Shown here one piece after another: positions 1 to 5,720 of a DNA stretch of 7,514 bases. The stretch is from Pyrinomonadaceae bacterium (lineage in GTDB: Bacteria; Acidobacteriota; Blastocatellia; Pyrinomonadales; Pyrinomonadaceae): positions 1 through 7,514 of the forward strand of contig JAJAYR010000184.1 in assembly GCA_026786155.1 (NCBI GenBank), given 5' to 3'. Position numbers and translations under genes: made by a program. Under the pieces are notes generated by a model. That model did not search any database and was not told the DNA's origin. It saw nothing but the letters and a program-made list of their open reading frames with translations. Each line of letters starts with the position of its first letter. The first letter of the stretch is position 1.

Positions 1-1
1 A

Positions 2-247
2 GTGCAGAGTCGTTTAGTTTTTTATCTGAGAAGTGAACTTTTTTTGCGACAGGTTTTTATGTTTCGCACCGGAGCGACGATTCCGAGTATTTCCGATTCC
101 GATTTTGCTAATCTTTTAATTTATCTTCCCGAAGAAAAAGAAATCGAAGAAATTGGCGAACAGATGCGAATTGCTCTCAAATTAAGAGACATTTCAAAAA
201 AATCTATCGCGAGTATTAACGAAAAATTAAGCGAATATGGCTTTTAA
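2..247 (+). CDS. Type I restriction specificity subunit (HsdS-like), C-terminal fragment
   Basis: About 81 residues of the C-terminal end of a larger protein; the frame is open to the left edge, so the true start lies outside the window. The visible part runs from a segment like FYLRSELFLRQV through GATIPSISDSDFANL and IYLPEEKEIEEIGEQM to a long charged helix. This order is typical of the end of a target recognition domain in HsdS proteins: the G-x-T-I-P-x-I-S loop, a short strand ending in a proline, and then the helix that packs against the methyltransferase. HsdS subunits choose the DNA sequence that type I restriction-modification enzymes methylate or cut. A specificity domain fused to an N6-adenine methylase would look the same here, and no methylase or nuclease gene is visible to decide. 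It ends 114 bases before the ATP synthase operon and has no evident functional link to it. Confidence 0.65.
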   Translation: MQSRLVFYLRSELFLRQVFMFRTGATIPSISDSDFANLLIYLPEEKEIEEIGEQMRIALKLRDISKKSIASINEKLSEYGF

Positions 248-267
248 CTCTAAGTTTTCTCACTTGC

Positions 268-297
268 TTGACCGTTAAAATACGGGCGTGATATTCT
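268..297 (+). promoter_or_regulatory. Candidate sigma-70 promoter for the atp operon
   Basis: TTGACC at 268-273 is followed after 18 bases by TATTCT at 292-297. A TG one base upstream of that hexamer gives an extended -10 shape. It lies in the only spacer ahead of the first atp gene, about 65 bases before its start, so it is well placed to drive the operon. This is a consensus match by eye only. Confidence 0.35.
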
Positions 298-311
298 TTC
301 TATTTTGAAAG

Positions 312-331
312 TTAGTGAATTTTCGCACTAA
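312..331. promoter_or_regulatory. Inverted repeat TTAGTG-N8-CACTAA, possible operator
   Basis: A perfect 6-base inverted repeat with an 8-base AT-rich centre lies between the candidate promoter and the first atp gene. The short arms and 20-base span suit a dimeric repressor site better than an RNA hairpin. No regulator is encoded nearby, and a chance palindrome in AT-rich DNA is possible. Confidence 0.25.
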
Positions 332-349
332 TATAAAACAAGCATAGAA

Positions 350-355
350 TATAAT
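350..355 (+). promoter_or_regulatory. Perfect TATAAT close to the atpF' start
   Basis: TATAAT lies 6 bases upstream of the ATG at 362. If used as a -10 box, transcription would start at or next to the ATG and give a leaderless message. That would fit the absence of any Shine-Dalgarno sequence for this gene. No good -35 element is seen at 16-18 bases upstream, and AT-rich spacers produce such hexamers by chance. Confidence 0.22.
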
Positions 356-361
356 AAATTT

Positions 362-805
362 ATGATTTTGCTGGCGTTCCAAGAAGTCCGACTGGTGCCG
401 GACGGCACGATTTTTATCCACATCGCGCTGATTTTAATAATGATTTGGGTGCTGAACCGCACTTTCTTTCGCCCCGTCAACCGCGTTCTGGAAGCGCGGG
501 CGAAAAAAACCGGCGGACGTTCGAGCGAAGCGCAGGAACTTTTGAAAAGCGTCGGCGAAAAGCAATTGCGCTACGACGAAGCGATGCGCGAAGCGCGTGG
601 CGAAGGTTACGAATTGATTGAACGCGAACGCGCGAACGCCGTTGCCGAAAGACAAGCGAAAGTCGGTGCGGTCAAAGAAGAAGTCGCCGAATTTGCGGCG
701 CAGGAAAATCAGGAATTGAACCGCCAGACGAGCGAAGCCAGAAACGCTATCGCTGCCGACGCGGAACGAATGGCGGAACGCATCAGCGCAGCTATTTTGA
801 AATAA
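362..805 (+). CDS. atpF': F-type ATP synthase subunit b' (first b-type stator subunit)
   Basis: A 147-residue AtpF-family protein of the FO peripheral stalk, which holds the catalytic head still while the rotor turns. A short N-terminal stretch leads to VPDGTIFIHIAL and one membrane helix at about residues 17-36. The conserved exit FFRPVNRVLEAR follows, then a long Ala/Glu/Arg-rich helix with no proline to the C-terminus, as expected for the stalk coiled coil. The PDGT-type N-terminus and the position just before a second, longer b gene indicate b' of a b/b' heterodimer, as in cyanobacteria and several other phyla. It is the first gene of the visible operon; the a and c subunit genes that usually precede it are absent. 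The ATG has no Shine-Dalgarno sequence and is preceded by AATAAATTT, as at two other starts in the operon. The family call is firm; the b' rather than b label rests on gene order. Confidence 0.88.
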   Translation: MILLAFQEVRLVPDGTIFIHIALILIMIWVLNRTFFRPVNRVLEARAKKTGGRSSEAQELLKSVGEKQLRYDEAMREARGEGYELIERERANAVAERQAKVGAVKEEVAEFAAQENQELNRQTSEARNAIAADAERMAERISAAILK

Positions 806-807
806 CC

Positions 808-836
808 GAAATTTTACAACGTCTGAAATTTTACAA
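808..836 (+). repeat. Two direct copies of a 12-base unit before atpF
   Basis: The unit GAAATTTTACAA occurs at 808-819 and again at 825-836, separated by 5 bases, and fills nearly the whole 39-base spacer between b' and b. There is no Shine-Dalgarno sequence in this spacer, so the AT-rich, probably unstructured repeat is the entire initiation region of atpF. It may simply be a small duplication. Confidence 0.6.
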
Positions 837-844
837 ATTAAATA

Positions 845-1429
845 ATGTCAGTTTTCTTATTCAACTTGGTTTTAATTTTTGCCGCGCCCGCTGCTCCGAA
901 GGGCGAAGCGGCGGGCGGCGGATTTTTAGAATTTTACAATCACTACTTAAATTATCCGGGCTTTGAAGCGTGGCGGTTTTTAAATCTGACGATTTTCGTC
1001 GCTATTCTGTTTTATCTTTTGAAAAAGCCTTTGACGGAAGCCTTTAGAGCGAAACGCGAAACGATTCGCGCCGAACTGATTAAGGCTGAAGCCGAAAAAC
1101 AGGCGGCTTTGGCGCAATTGACGGCGACCGAAGCGAAACTCGCCAATCTCGACGCGGAAACGCAAACCGTCCGCAGCCGCGCCGCGCAGGAAGCCGAAGC
1201 CGAAAAAACGCGCATCAGCGAGCAGACCGAGTTTGAAATAAACAAACTGCGCGAACAGGCGAACAGCGAAATCGAACGCAAGAATCAACAGGCGCGAACG
1301 GATTTGCGAAAATTTTCCGCCGAAGAAAGCATTCGGCTGGCGGAAGAAAAAATCAAGCGCGAAATCAACGCCGACAAGGACGCGCAAATCGTCAAAGCGA
1401 ACATACAAGCCATCGGAGGTTTAAACTAA
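845..1429 (+). CDS. atpF: F-type ATP synthase subunit b
   Basis: A 194-residue b subunit, the second stator helix partner. Residues 1-15 form a hydrophobic stretch ending in AAPAAP, then a Gly/Ala-rich linker, then YNHYLNYPGFEAWRFLNLTI and one membrane helix at about 45-59. The conserved LLKKPLTEAFRAKRETI exit follows. Residues ~70-185 are a continuous Glu/Lys/Ala/Gln-rich helix that forms the dimer with b' and reaches the delta subunit at the top of the head. It is about 30-40 residues longer than a minimal bacterial b because of the N-terminal extension, which resembles a cleavable leader like that of plant and cyanobacterial b subunits; this is an inference. Its 3' end carries the ribosome binding site of atpH, and the spacer to atpH is only 2 bases, so the two are likely coupled in translation. 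Confidence 0.9.
   Translation: MSVFLFNLVLIFAAPAAPKGEAAGGGFLEFYNHYLNYPGFEAWRFLNLTIFVAILFYLLKKPLTEAFRAKRETIRAELIKAEAEKQAALAQLTATEAKLANLDAETQTVRSRAAQEAEAEKTRISEQTEFEINKLREQANSEIERKNQQARTDLRKFSAEESIRLAEEKIKREINADKDAQIVKANIQAIGGLN
1415..1420 (+). promoter_or_regulatory. Strong Shine-Dalgarno (GGAGGT) for atpH inside atpF
   Basis: GGAGGT lies within the last codons of atpF, 11 bases before the ATG at 1432. It is one of the few clear Shine-Dalgarno sequences in this operon, and it supports the chosen start of the delta subunit. Confidence 0.7.
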
Positions 1430-1431
1430 TT

Positions 1432-1974
1432 ATGAGTGTTGAAACCGTTGCCCGTCGCTATGCGGCGGCGTTAGCTGATGTCGTCGCCAAATCCGGCGAA
1501 ACCGAAATTGTAAAAAATGAGTTGAAAACCTGGGAAGCAATGATTAACGCCAACGGCGATTTGCAAACTGCTTTTCAAAATCCTTCTATTTCTCAAACCG
1601 ACAAGGAAAAAGTTTTAGAAAATTTAATCACCAAAACTCAACCGATAAAAACGACGGCAAATTTTCTGCGCGTTCTGATTCGGAATAATCGCCTGACGGA
1701 AATCGGCGAAATCAATCGTAAATTTGCGAGCGTTTTAGAAGAACGCAGCGGCGTGATTTCCGCCAACATCACTTCGGCGCGGGAACTTTCCGAAGCGCAA
1801 AAAGCCGAAATGCGGACGAGTTTGGAAAAATTAACCGCTAAAAAAATAAATCTGGAATTCAAAACCGACGAAACCTTAATCGGCGGAATCGTAACGCGCG
1901 TCGGTTCAACTGTTTATGACGGTTCGGTGAAAACGCAGTTACAGGAACTTAAACAACAAATGATTGGGAAATAG
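1432..1974 (+). CDS. atpH: F-type ATP synthase subunit delta (OSCP homologue)
   Basis: A 180-residue delta subunit, the usual length for the family. It sits on top of the alpha/beta hexamer and binds the C-terminal ends of the b subunits. The N-terminus has the diagnostic VARRYAAALADV helix at residues ~6-17, followed by the six-helix N-terminal domain. A conserved region around FLRVLIRNNRLTEI lies in the middle, and the C-terminus has the GGIVTRVGSTVYDGSV motif (residues ~151-166) that defines OSCP/delta proteins. The start is set by GGAGGT 11 bases upstream. Its stop codon (1972-1974) touches the left arm of a 27-base inverted repeat that separates it from atpA. Confidence 0.95.
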   Translation: MSVETVARRYAAALADVVAKSGETEIVKNELKTWEAMINANGDLQTAFQNPSISQTDKEKVLENLITKTQPIKTTANFLRVLIRNNRLTEIGEINRKFASVLEERSGVISANITSARELSEAQKAEMRTSLEKLTAKKINLEFKTDETLIGGIVTRVGSTVYDGSVKTQLQELKQQMIGK

Positions 1975-2068
1975 TTCTTTGTCCTTCGTCCTTTGTCCTT
2001 GGTTTCCGTTAATCAAAACGGACGATAAGCGACAGACGGCAAAGGACAAAGGACGAAGGACAAAGAAC
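1974..2068. repeat. Long inverted repeat of 7-base units forming the atpA leader
   Basis: Two perfectly complementary 27-base arms (1974-2000 and 2042-2068) flank a 41-base centre that holds a further 6-base hairpin (2005-2010 with 2017-2022). The arms consist of a 7-base unit: on the right AAAGGAC, AAAGGAC, GAAGGAC, AAAGAAC from 2041 to 2068, and on the left the complementary GTCCTTY units. The only Shine-Dalgarno-like sequence for atpA, GAAGGA at 2055-2060, lies inside the right arm, 10 bases from the ATG. A transcript could therefore fold with its ribosome binding site paired. Heptameric tandem repeats of this style are known as dispersed elements in cyanobacteria; copies elsewhere in this genome cannot be seen here. 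Confidence 0.9.
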
Positions 2069-2070
2069 AA

Positions 2071-3609
2071 ATGGAAAGTATAAAAGCCAACGAAATTAAC
2101 GATATTATTCGTTCACAGATTGAAAATTTTGATTCGAGTATGACGGTTTCCGAAGTCGGAACGGTGATTAAAGTCGGCGACGGAATCGCCGAAATTCACG
2201 GACTCGAAAAGGTGATGGCGGGCGAACTCATCGAGTTTCCGTTTGATGTGCGCGGACTCGCGCTGAACCTCGAAGAAGATAAAGTCGGCGCGGTTTTGTT
2301 CGGCGATTTTCAGAAAATCAAGGAAGGCGACGAGGTGAAACGCACGGGAAAAATTATGTCCGTGCCGGTCGGCGACGCGCTCATCGGGCGCGTGGTTGAC
2401 GCTTTGGGAAATCCGATTGACGGCAAAGGCGACATCGTAACCGACATCTTTAATCCGATTGAACGCATCGCGCCGGGAATTATTGACCGTCAGCCGGACA
2501 AAGAACCTTTGCAAACGGGTTTAAAGGCGATTGATTCGATGGTTCCTATCGGGCGCGGACAGCGCGAATTGATTATCGGCGACCGGCAGACGGGAAAAAC
2601 CGCCGTTGCCATTGACGCGATTATCAACCAAAAAGGCAAAGACGTGATTTGCGTCTACGTCGCCATCGGGCAGAAGGCTTCGACGGTCGCGCAGGTTCGT
2701 CAAAAACTTGAAGAAAACGGTGCGATGGAATATACGATTATCGTCAACGCTTCGGCTTCCGATCCGGCGGCGATGCAGTATCTCGCGCCTTACACGGGCG
2801 TGGCGATGGGCGAATTTTTCCGCGATAACGGCAGACACGCGCTGACCATTTACGACGATTTATCGAAACAGGCGGCGGCGTATCGGGAAATCTCCTTGCT
2901 TTTAAGAAGACCGCCGGGTCGTGAAGCGTATCCGGGCGACGTTTTTTATCTCCACTCGCGCTTGCTTGAAAGAGCCGCGAAGATGTCCGACGCTCGCGGC
3001 GGCGGAAGTTTGACTTCATTGCCGATTATCGAAACGCAGGCGGGCGATATTTCGGCTTATATTCCGACGAACGTGATTTCGATTACCGACGGGCAAATCT
3101 TTTTGGAATCCGACCTTTTCAACTCCGGCGTGCGTCCGGCGATTAACGTCGGCAACTCGGTTTCGCGCGTCGGCGGCGCGGCGCAAATCAAAGCGATGAA
3201 ACAGGTGGCGGGAACTCTGCGAATTGATTTGGCGCAATACCGCGAACTCGCGGCGTTCGCGCAATTCGGTTCGGATTTGGATAAGTCAACGCAGAATCAA
3301 TTGGAACGCGGCAAACGTCTGACCGAAGTTTTGAAGCAGGGTCAGTATCAGCCGATGCCGGTCGAAAAACAGGTTTTGATTATCTGGACGGTTTCCAACG
3401 GAATGGCGGACGACATCGAAGTCGGCGATTTGAAACGCTTTGAAGAAGGACTTTTCAATTTCGTCGAGAATTCGCATCCGGCGGTTTTACAAACGATGCG
3501 CGACAAAAAATCAATTGACGACGATTTGAAAGCGGCGATGAAGGAAGCCGTCGAAGACTTCAAGGCGACGCGCTGGAGCGAAAGTAAAACGGCGATTGCT
3601 AACGCCTGA
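2071..3609 (+). CDS. atpA: F-type ATP synthase subunit alpha
   Basis: A 512-residue alpha subunit of the catalytic F1 head; three copies alternate with beta and bind non-catalytic nucleotide. The N-terminal beta-barrel includes VGTVIKVGDGIAEIHGL at residues ~29-45. The Walker A motif is GDRQTGKT at residues 170-177, with the Lys and Thr at 176-177 and the Gln of the alpha-type loop in place, so it is alpha and not beta. The alpha signature PAINVGNSVSRVGG spans 356-369 and includes Arg366, the arginine finger that reaches into the beta active site. The C-terminal helical domain is complete, and length and motifs are normal. The leader is made entirely of an inverted repeat, which may influence how much alpha is made relative to delta. 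The gene is followed by an aspartic protease gene, where gamma would be expected. Confidence 0.98.
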   Translation: MESIKANEINDIIRSQIENFDSSMTVSEVGTVIKVGDGIAEIHGLEKVMAGELIEFPFDVRGLALNLEEDKVGAVLFGDFQKIKEGDEVKRTGKIMSVPVGDALIGRVVDALGNPIDGKGDIVTDIFNPIERIAPGIIDRQPDKEPLQTGLKAIDSMVPIGRGQRELIIGDRQTGKTAVAIDAIINQKGKDVICVYVAIGQKASTVAQVRQKLEENGAMEYTIIVNASASDPAAMQYLAPYTGVAMGEFFRDNGRHALTIYDDLSKQAAAYREISLLLRRPPGREAYPGDVFYLHSRLLERAAKMSDARGGGSLTSLPIIETQAGDISAYIPTNVISITDGQIFLESDLFNSGVRPAINVGNSVSRVGGAAQIKAMKQVAGTLRIDLAQYRELAAFAQFGSDLDKSTQNQLERGKRLTEVLKQGQYQPMPVEKQVLIIWTVSNGMADDIEVGDLKRFEEGLFNFVENSHPAVLQTMRDKKSIDDDLKAAMKEAVEDFKATRWSESKTAIANA

Positions 3610-3614
3610 GTGTG

Positions 3615-3643
3615 TTGACAAATTAAATTATCAACAATAGTTT
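3615..3643 (+). promoter_or_regulatory. Possible internal promoter downstream of atpA
   Basis: A perfect TTGACA stands at 3615-3620, but the hexamer 17 bases later (TAGTTT, 3638-3643) is a poor -10. The TTGACA overlaps a small hairpin, TGTTGA at 3613-3618 with TCAACA at 3631-3636. It could supply extra transcripts to the protease gene and atpG; the weak -10 makes this tentative. Confidence 0.2.
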
Positions 3644-3645
3644 CT

Positions 3646-3706
3646 CTTGGCGTTCTTTGCGCCTTGGTGAGAATGAATTTCACGCCAAGGCGCAAAGTTC
3701 GCCAAG
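3646..3706. repeat. Inverted repeat between atpA and the protease gene
   Basis: Two 22-base arms (3646-3667 and 3685-3706) match as inverted copies apart from two adjacent mismatches, around a 17-base centre. The right arm begins CCAAGGCGCAAAG and ends CGCCAAG. Motifs of this kind, short purine-rich GGCGC/AAAG units with a TGAATT-like centre, recall dispersed intergenic repeats of several bacterial phyla, and the element looks inserted between two operon genes. There is no T-run after it, so it is not a standard terminator. Confidence 0.85.
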
Positions 3707-3737
3707 GAAAACAAAAGTCGAATAGATAAATAAGTTT

Positions 3738-4118
3738 ATGGGATACGTTCACGCCGACATTGAACTCGTTAATCCGCGCGACGCGAATCTGGAGAGCATC
3801 AATGTCAGCGCGTTGGTTGACACGGGCGCGTTGATGCTTTGTATTCCCGAACATATTAAAATTCAATTGAATCTCGAAGAAGCGGAAAAGCGGGAAGTAA
3901 CGACCACCGACGGAAAAAAGCATTTGGTGGCGTATGTCGGTCCGGTGCAGGTGAAATTTCAAAATCGTTCGTGCTTCGTCGGTGCTTTGGTTTTCGGCGA
4001 CCAAGTGCTTTTGGGCGCAGTTCCGATGGAGGATATGGATTTAGTTGTCATCCCGTCAACCCGAACGCTCGCGGTTAATCCCGAAAGTCCGAATTATCCA
4101 CATTCGCTTGTGAAATAA
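3738..4118 (+). CDS. Retropepsin-like (clan AA) aspartic protease
   Basis: A 126-residue protein with a retroviral-type aspartic protease fold. The active-site motif is ALVDTGALMLCIP, with Asp28-Thr29-Gly30-Ala31. A probable flap region TTTDGKKHLVAYVG follows at ~56-68, and the second signature LLGAVPMEDMDLVV occupies ~91-104, the hydrophobic-hydrophobic-Gly element that supports the active site. There is one catalytic Asp per chain and the length is half that of pepsins, so the active enzyme would be a homodimer. There is no signal peptide or membrane helix, so it should be cytoplasmic. It sits between atpA and atpG in the same direction, and its stop is 4 bases from the atpG start, so it is probably co-transcribed and perhaps coupled. 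A role in ATP synthase assembly or turnover is speculation; small proteases of this family often have unknown substrates. The start has no Shine-Dalgarno sequence but carries AATAAGTTT before the ATG, like its neighbours. Confidence 0.85.
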   Translation: MGYVHADIELVNPRDANLESINVSALVDTGALMLCIPEHIKIQLNLEEAEKREVTTTDGKKHLVAYVGPVQVKFQNRSCFVGALVFGDQVLLGAVPMEDMDLVVIPSTRTLAVNPESPNYPHSLVK

Positions 4119-4122
4119 ATTT

Positions 4123-5004
4123 ATGGCAAGTCTTTTAGATATGCGAAGGCGGATAAAATCCGTCAAAAACACCCAGCAAATCACCAAAGCGATGAAGATG
4201 GTCGCGGCGGCGAAACTCAAACGCGCCACCGACCGCGTCACGGCGGCGCGTCCGTTTGCGGTGAAGATGTCGCAGATTCTCGGCAATTTGAGTGCGCGAG
4301 TCGGCGATGATTTTTCCTCGCCGTTACTCGACGACCGCGGCGACGAAAAATATCTGGTCGTGCTGGTCAGCGCGGACAAAGGTTTGTGCGGCGGTTTCAA
4401 TACTAATTTGATGAAGGCGACGCAGAATTTTTTGAAAGCGAACGCGGGCAAATCGGCGGAAATGATTCCGGTCGGGCGCAAAGGGCGCGATTTTTTCAAA
4501 CGCCGCGCAATGACGTTCGTCGAAGAATACGTCGGGCTGACCGGAAGCGGGCGCGTCGAACATTCGGACGCGGTGGAAATCGCCCATCGAATTATCGGAA
4601 CTTTCACGGATGACGAGGCGATTGACAAAGTTTTTCTCGTTTTCACCGAATTTAAAACCGTGATGTCGCAGGAAGTCAAAGTCGAACAACTTTTACCGAT
4701 TACGCGAATTGCGCCGAACGAAACGGAAGCGAATAATTCAGCGCAAGCCGAGTATCTTTACGAACAACCGGCGAGCCAAATTTTCGGCAAACTGCTTCCG
4801 AAACAAGTCGAAACGCAGATTTATCGTTCGATGCTCGAATCAACTGCGTCCGAACAGGGCGCACGAATGACGGCAATGGACAGCGCATCGAAAAACGCGG
4901 GCGAATTGATTGATACCTTGACTTTGAATATGAATCGCATTCGTCAGGCGGCGATTACTAAGGAAATTATCGAAGTCGTCTCCGGCGCGGCGGCGGCGGA
5001 ATAA
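4123..5004 (+). CDS. atpG: F-type ATP synthase subunit gamma
   Basis: A 293-residue gamma subunit, the central rotor shaft that drives rotation-coupled changes in the alpha/beta hexamer. The N-terminal helix MRRRIKSVKNTQQITKAMKM and KMVAAAKLKRA (within residues 7-35) is diagnostic. The conserved DKGLCGGFNTN lies at 85-95, and the C-terminal helix LNMNRIRQAAITKEIIEVV (residues ~268-286) is the second strand of the coiled coil. Length is normal for bacteria. The start follows the protease stop by 4 bases and lacks a Shine-Dalgarno sequence. Beta and epsilon, which usually follow gamma, are absent: the next gene is a VanZ-like protein behind an inverted repeat, so the operon probably ends here. 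Confidence 0.97.
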   Translation: MASLLDMRRRIKSVKNTQQITKAMKMVAAAKLKRATDRVTAARPFAVKMSQILGNLSARVGDDFSSPLLDDRGDEKYLVVLVSADKGLCGGFNTNLMKATQNFLKANAGKSAEMIPVGRKGRDFFKRRAMTFVEEYVGLTGSGRVEHSDAVEIAHRIIGTFTDDEAIDKVFLVFTEFKTVMSQEVKVEQLLPITRIAPNETEANNSAQAEYLYEQPASQIFGKLLPKQVETQIYRSMLESTASEQGARMTAMDSASKNAGELIDTLTLNMNRIRQAAITKEIIEVVSGAAAAE

Positions 5005-5005
5005 A

Positions 5006-5077
5006 AGGGCAGAGGGATGAAGGATGAGGGATGAGTAAAGCCGTCTTGGTTTTATTCATCCTTCATCCCTCTGCCCT
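5006..5077. repeat. Inverted repeat between atpG and the VanZ-like gene
   Basis: Two perfect 22-base arms (5006-5027 and 5056-5077) surround a 28-base centre. The purine strand consists of units such as GGGATGA and AGGATGA, and the complementary strand reads CATCCYT units that run on to ~5086. It starts 2 bases after the atpG stop. The repeat itself creates an ATG (5031) in frame with the following gene. As RNA it could fold into a strong hairpin and protect or attenuate the atp message; no T-run follows. Confidence 0.88.
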
Positions 5078-5093
5078 CATCCCTTTCTCTGTG

Positions 5094-5567
5094 ATGGCGG
5101 AAAATTTGCAAAAATTAAAATGGCGCGGACAGTTTTTTCGTTATGTGCCGCTTTTTCTGTGGATCGGATTGGTTTTGTTTCTCTCGACCGGACAAGCCTC
5201 GATGTCGAATACTTCGCGGTTTGTTCGTCCGCTTTTGGAATTTCTTTTTCCCAACTCGCCGGAAGAAATTTTAATCGTTTATCACGGCTACATTCGCAAA
5301 CTCGCGCACGTTACCGAATACGCGATTCTGGCGTTTTGGGCTTCCCGCGCATTTTCAAGTTCAAATCTGATATTTTTGCGCCGTTTTTGGTTTCTCTTCG
5401 CGTTCGTTTTAGTTTCGCTCGTCGCTTCGATTGACGAAACTAATCAAAGTTACATCGCTTCGCGGACAGGTTCGCTTGACGACGTTCTACTCGATATTGC
5501 AGGCGGAACGGCGATGCTTCTGGTTTTTTATTCAATCACGAAATACCGGACGCGGCATATAATTTAA
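5094..5567 (+). CDS. VanZ-like family membrane protein
   Basis: A 157-residue integral membrane protein of the VanZ family, named after the teicoplanin-resistance protein; most members have unknown function. From the start at 5094, a first helix lies at about residues 17-32 and ends in the FLSTGQAS loop. RKLAHVTEYAIL at 68-79 is the family core, followed by a helix at about 98-113. The second signature, with DETNQ at 114-118 and SLDDVLLDIAGG at 127-138, leads into the last helix. The frame is open from an upstream ATG at 5031, but those 21 extra codons come wholly from the inverted repeat and its spacer, so I chose 5094. GTG at 5091 is an alternative. There is no clear Shine-Dalgarno sequence for 5094, whereas GAGGG lies just before 5031, so the longer form cannot be excluded. 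VanZ genes are common and no resistance cluster is present. Confidence 0.85.
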   Translation: MAENLQKLKWRGQFFRYVPLFLWIGLVLFLSTGQASMSNTSRFVRPLLEFLFPNSPEEILIVYHGYIRKLAHVTEYAILAFWASRAFSSSNLIFLRRFWFLFAFVLVSLVASIDETNQSYIASRTGSLDDVLLDIAGGTAMLLVFYSITKYRTRHII

Positions 5568-5720
5568 AAACGCTTTTGACTTTAATCAAGCAGTATTTGA
5601 GAAATTTTTTTTCTGAAACGGCATCCGAAATCAATATCATTCATCGCTGTAAAACTTCCATTTATCGAAACTTTATGCGATAGTTTTCGTTAAGATTCTG
5701 CAAAAGGAGAAAATAAAATT
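5568..5720 (+). promoter_or_regulatory. Spacer before the SPFH gene, with a strong ribosome binding site
   Basis: This 153-base AT-rich spacer holds no gene. AAAGGAG at 5703-5709 lies 11 bases before the ATG at 5721 and fixes that start. TTGACT at 5576-5581 could be a -35 element, but no convincing -10 stands at the right distance. The composition and spacing suggest that a new transcription unit begins here, after the atp operon and the VanZ gene. Confidence 0.5.

Noticed and set aside
980..1408. Open frame of 142 codons on the minus strand opposite atpF
   Set aside because: The Phe/Arg/Leu-rich product is the mirror of the Glu/Ala/Lys-rich coiled coil of subunit b.
3646..3706. Reading the atpA/protease inverted repeat as a rho-independent terminator
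   Set aside because: The arms are long with a mismatched pair and no T-run follows on the plus strand; the genes beyond belong to the same operon.
3348..4004. Open frame of 218 codons on the minus strand across the end of atpA and the protease gene
   Set aside because: It is antisense to two genes with clear protein motifs, has no recognisable domain or ribosome binding site, and crosses an inverted repeat.
4056..4679. Open frame of 207 codons on the minus strand opposite atpG
   Set aside because: It lies almost wholly opposite the conserved gamma coding region and its sequence is Ser/Arg/Lys-rich without family features; it is a codon-bias shadow.
5120..5434. Second plus-strand frame within the VanZ-like gene
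   Set aside because: It overlaps the frame with VanZ signatures and has no domain of its own.
5094..5567. Glycopeptide resistance locus because of the VanZ-like gene
   Set aside because: No vanHAX or regulatory genes are present, and VanZ-family proteins are widespread without any link to resistance.
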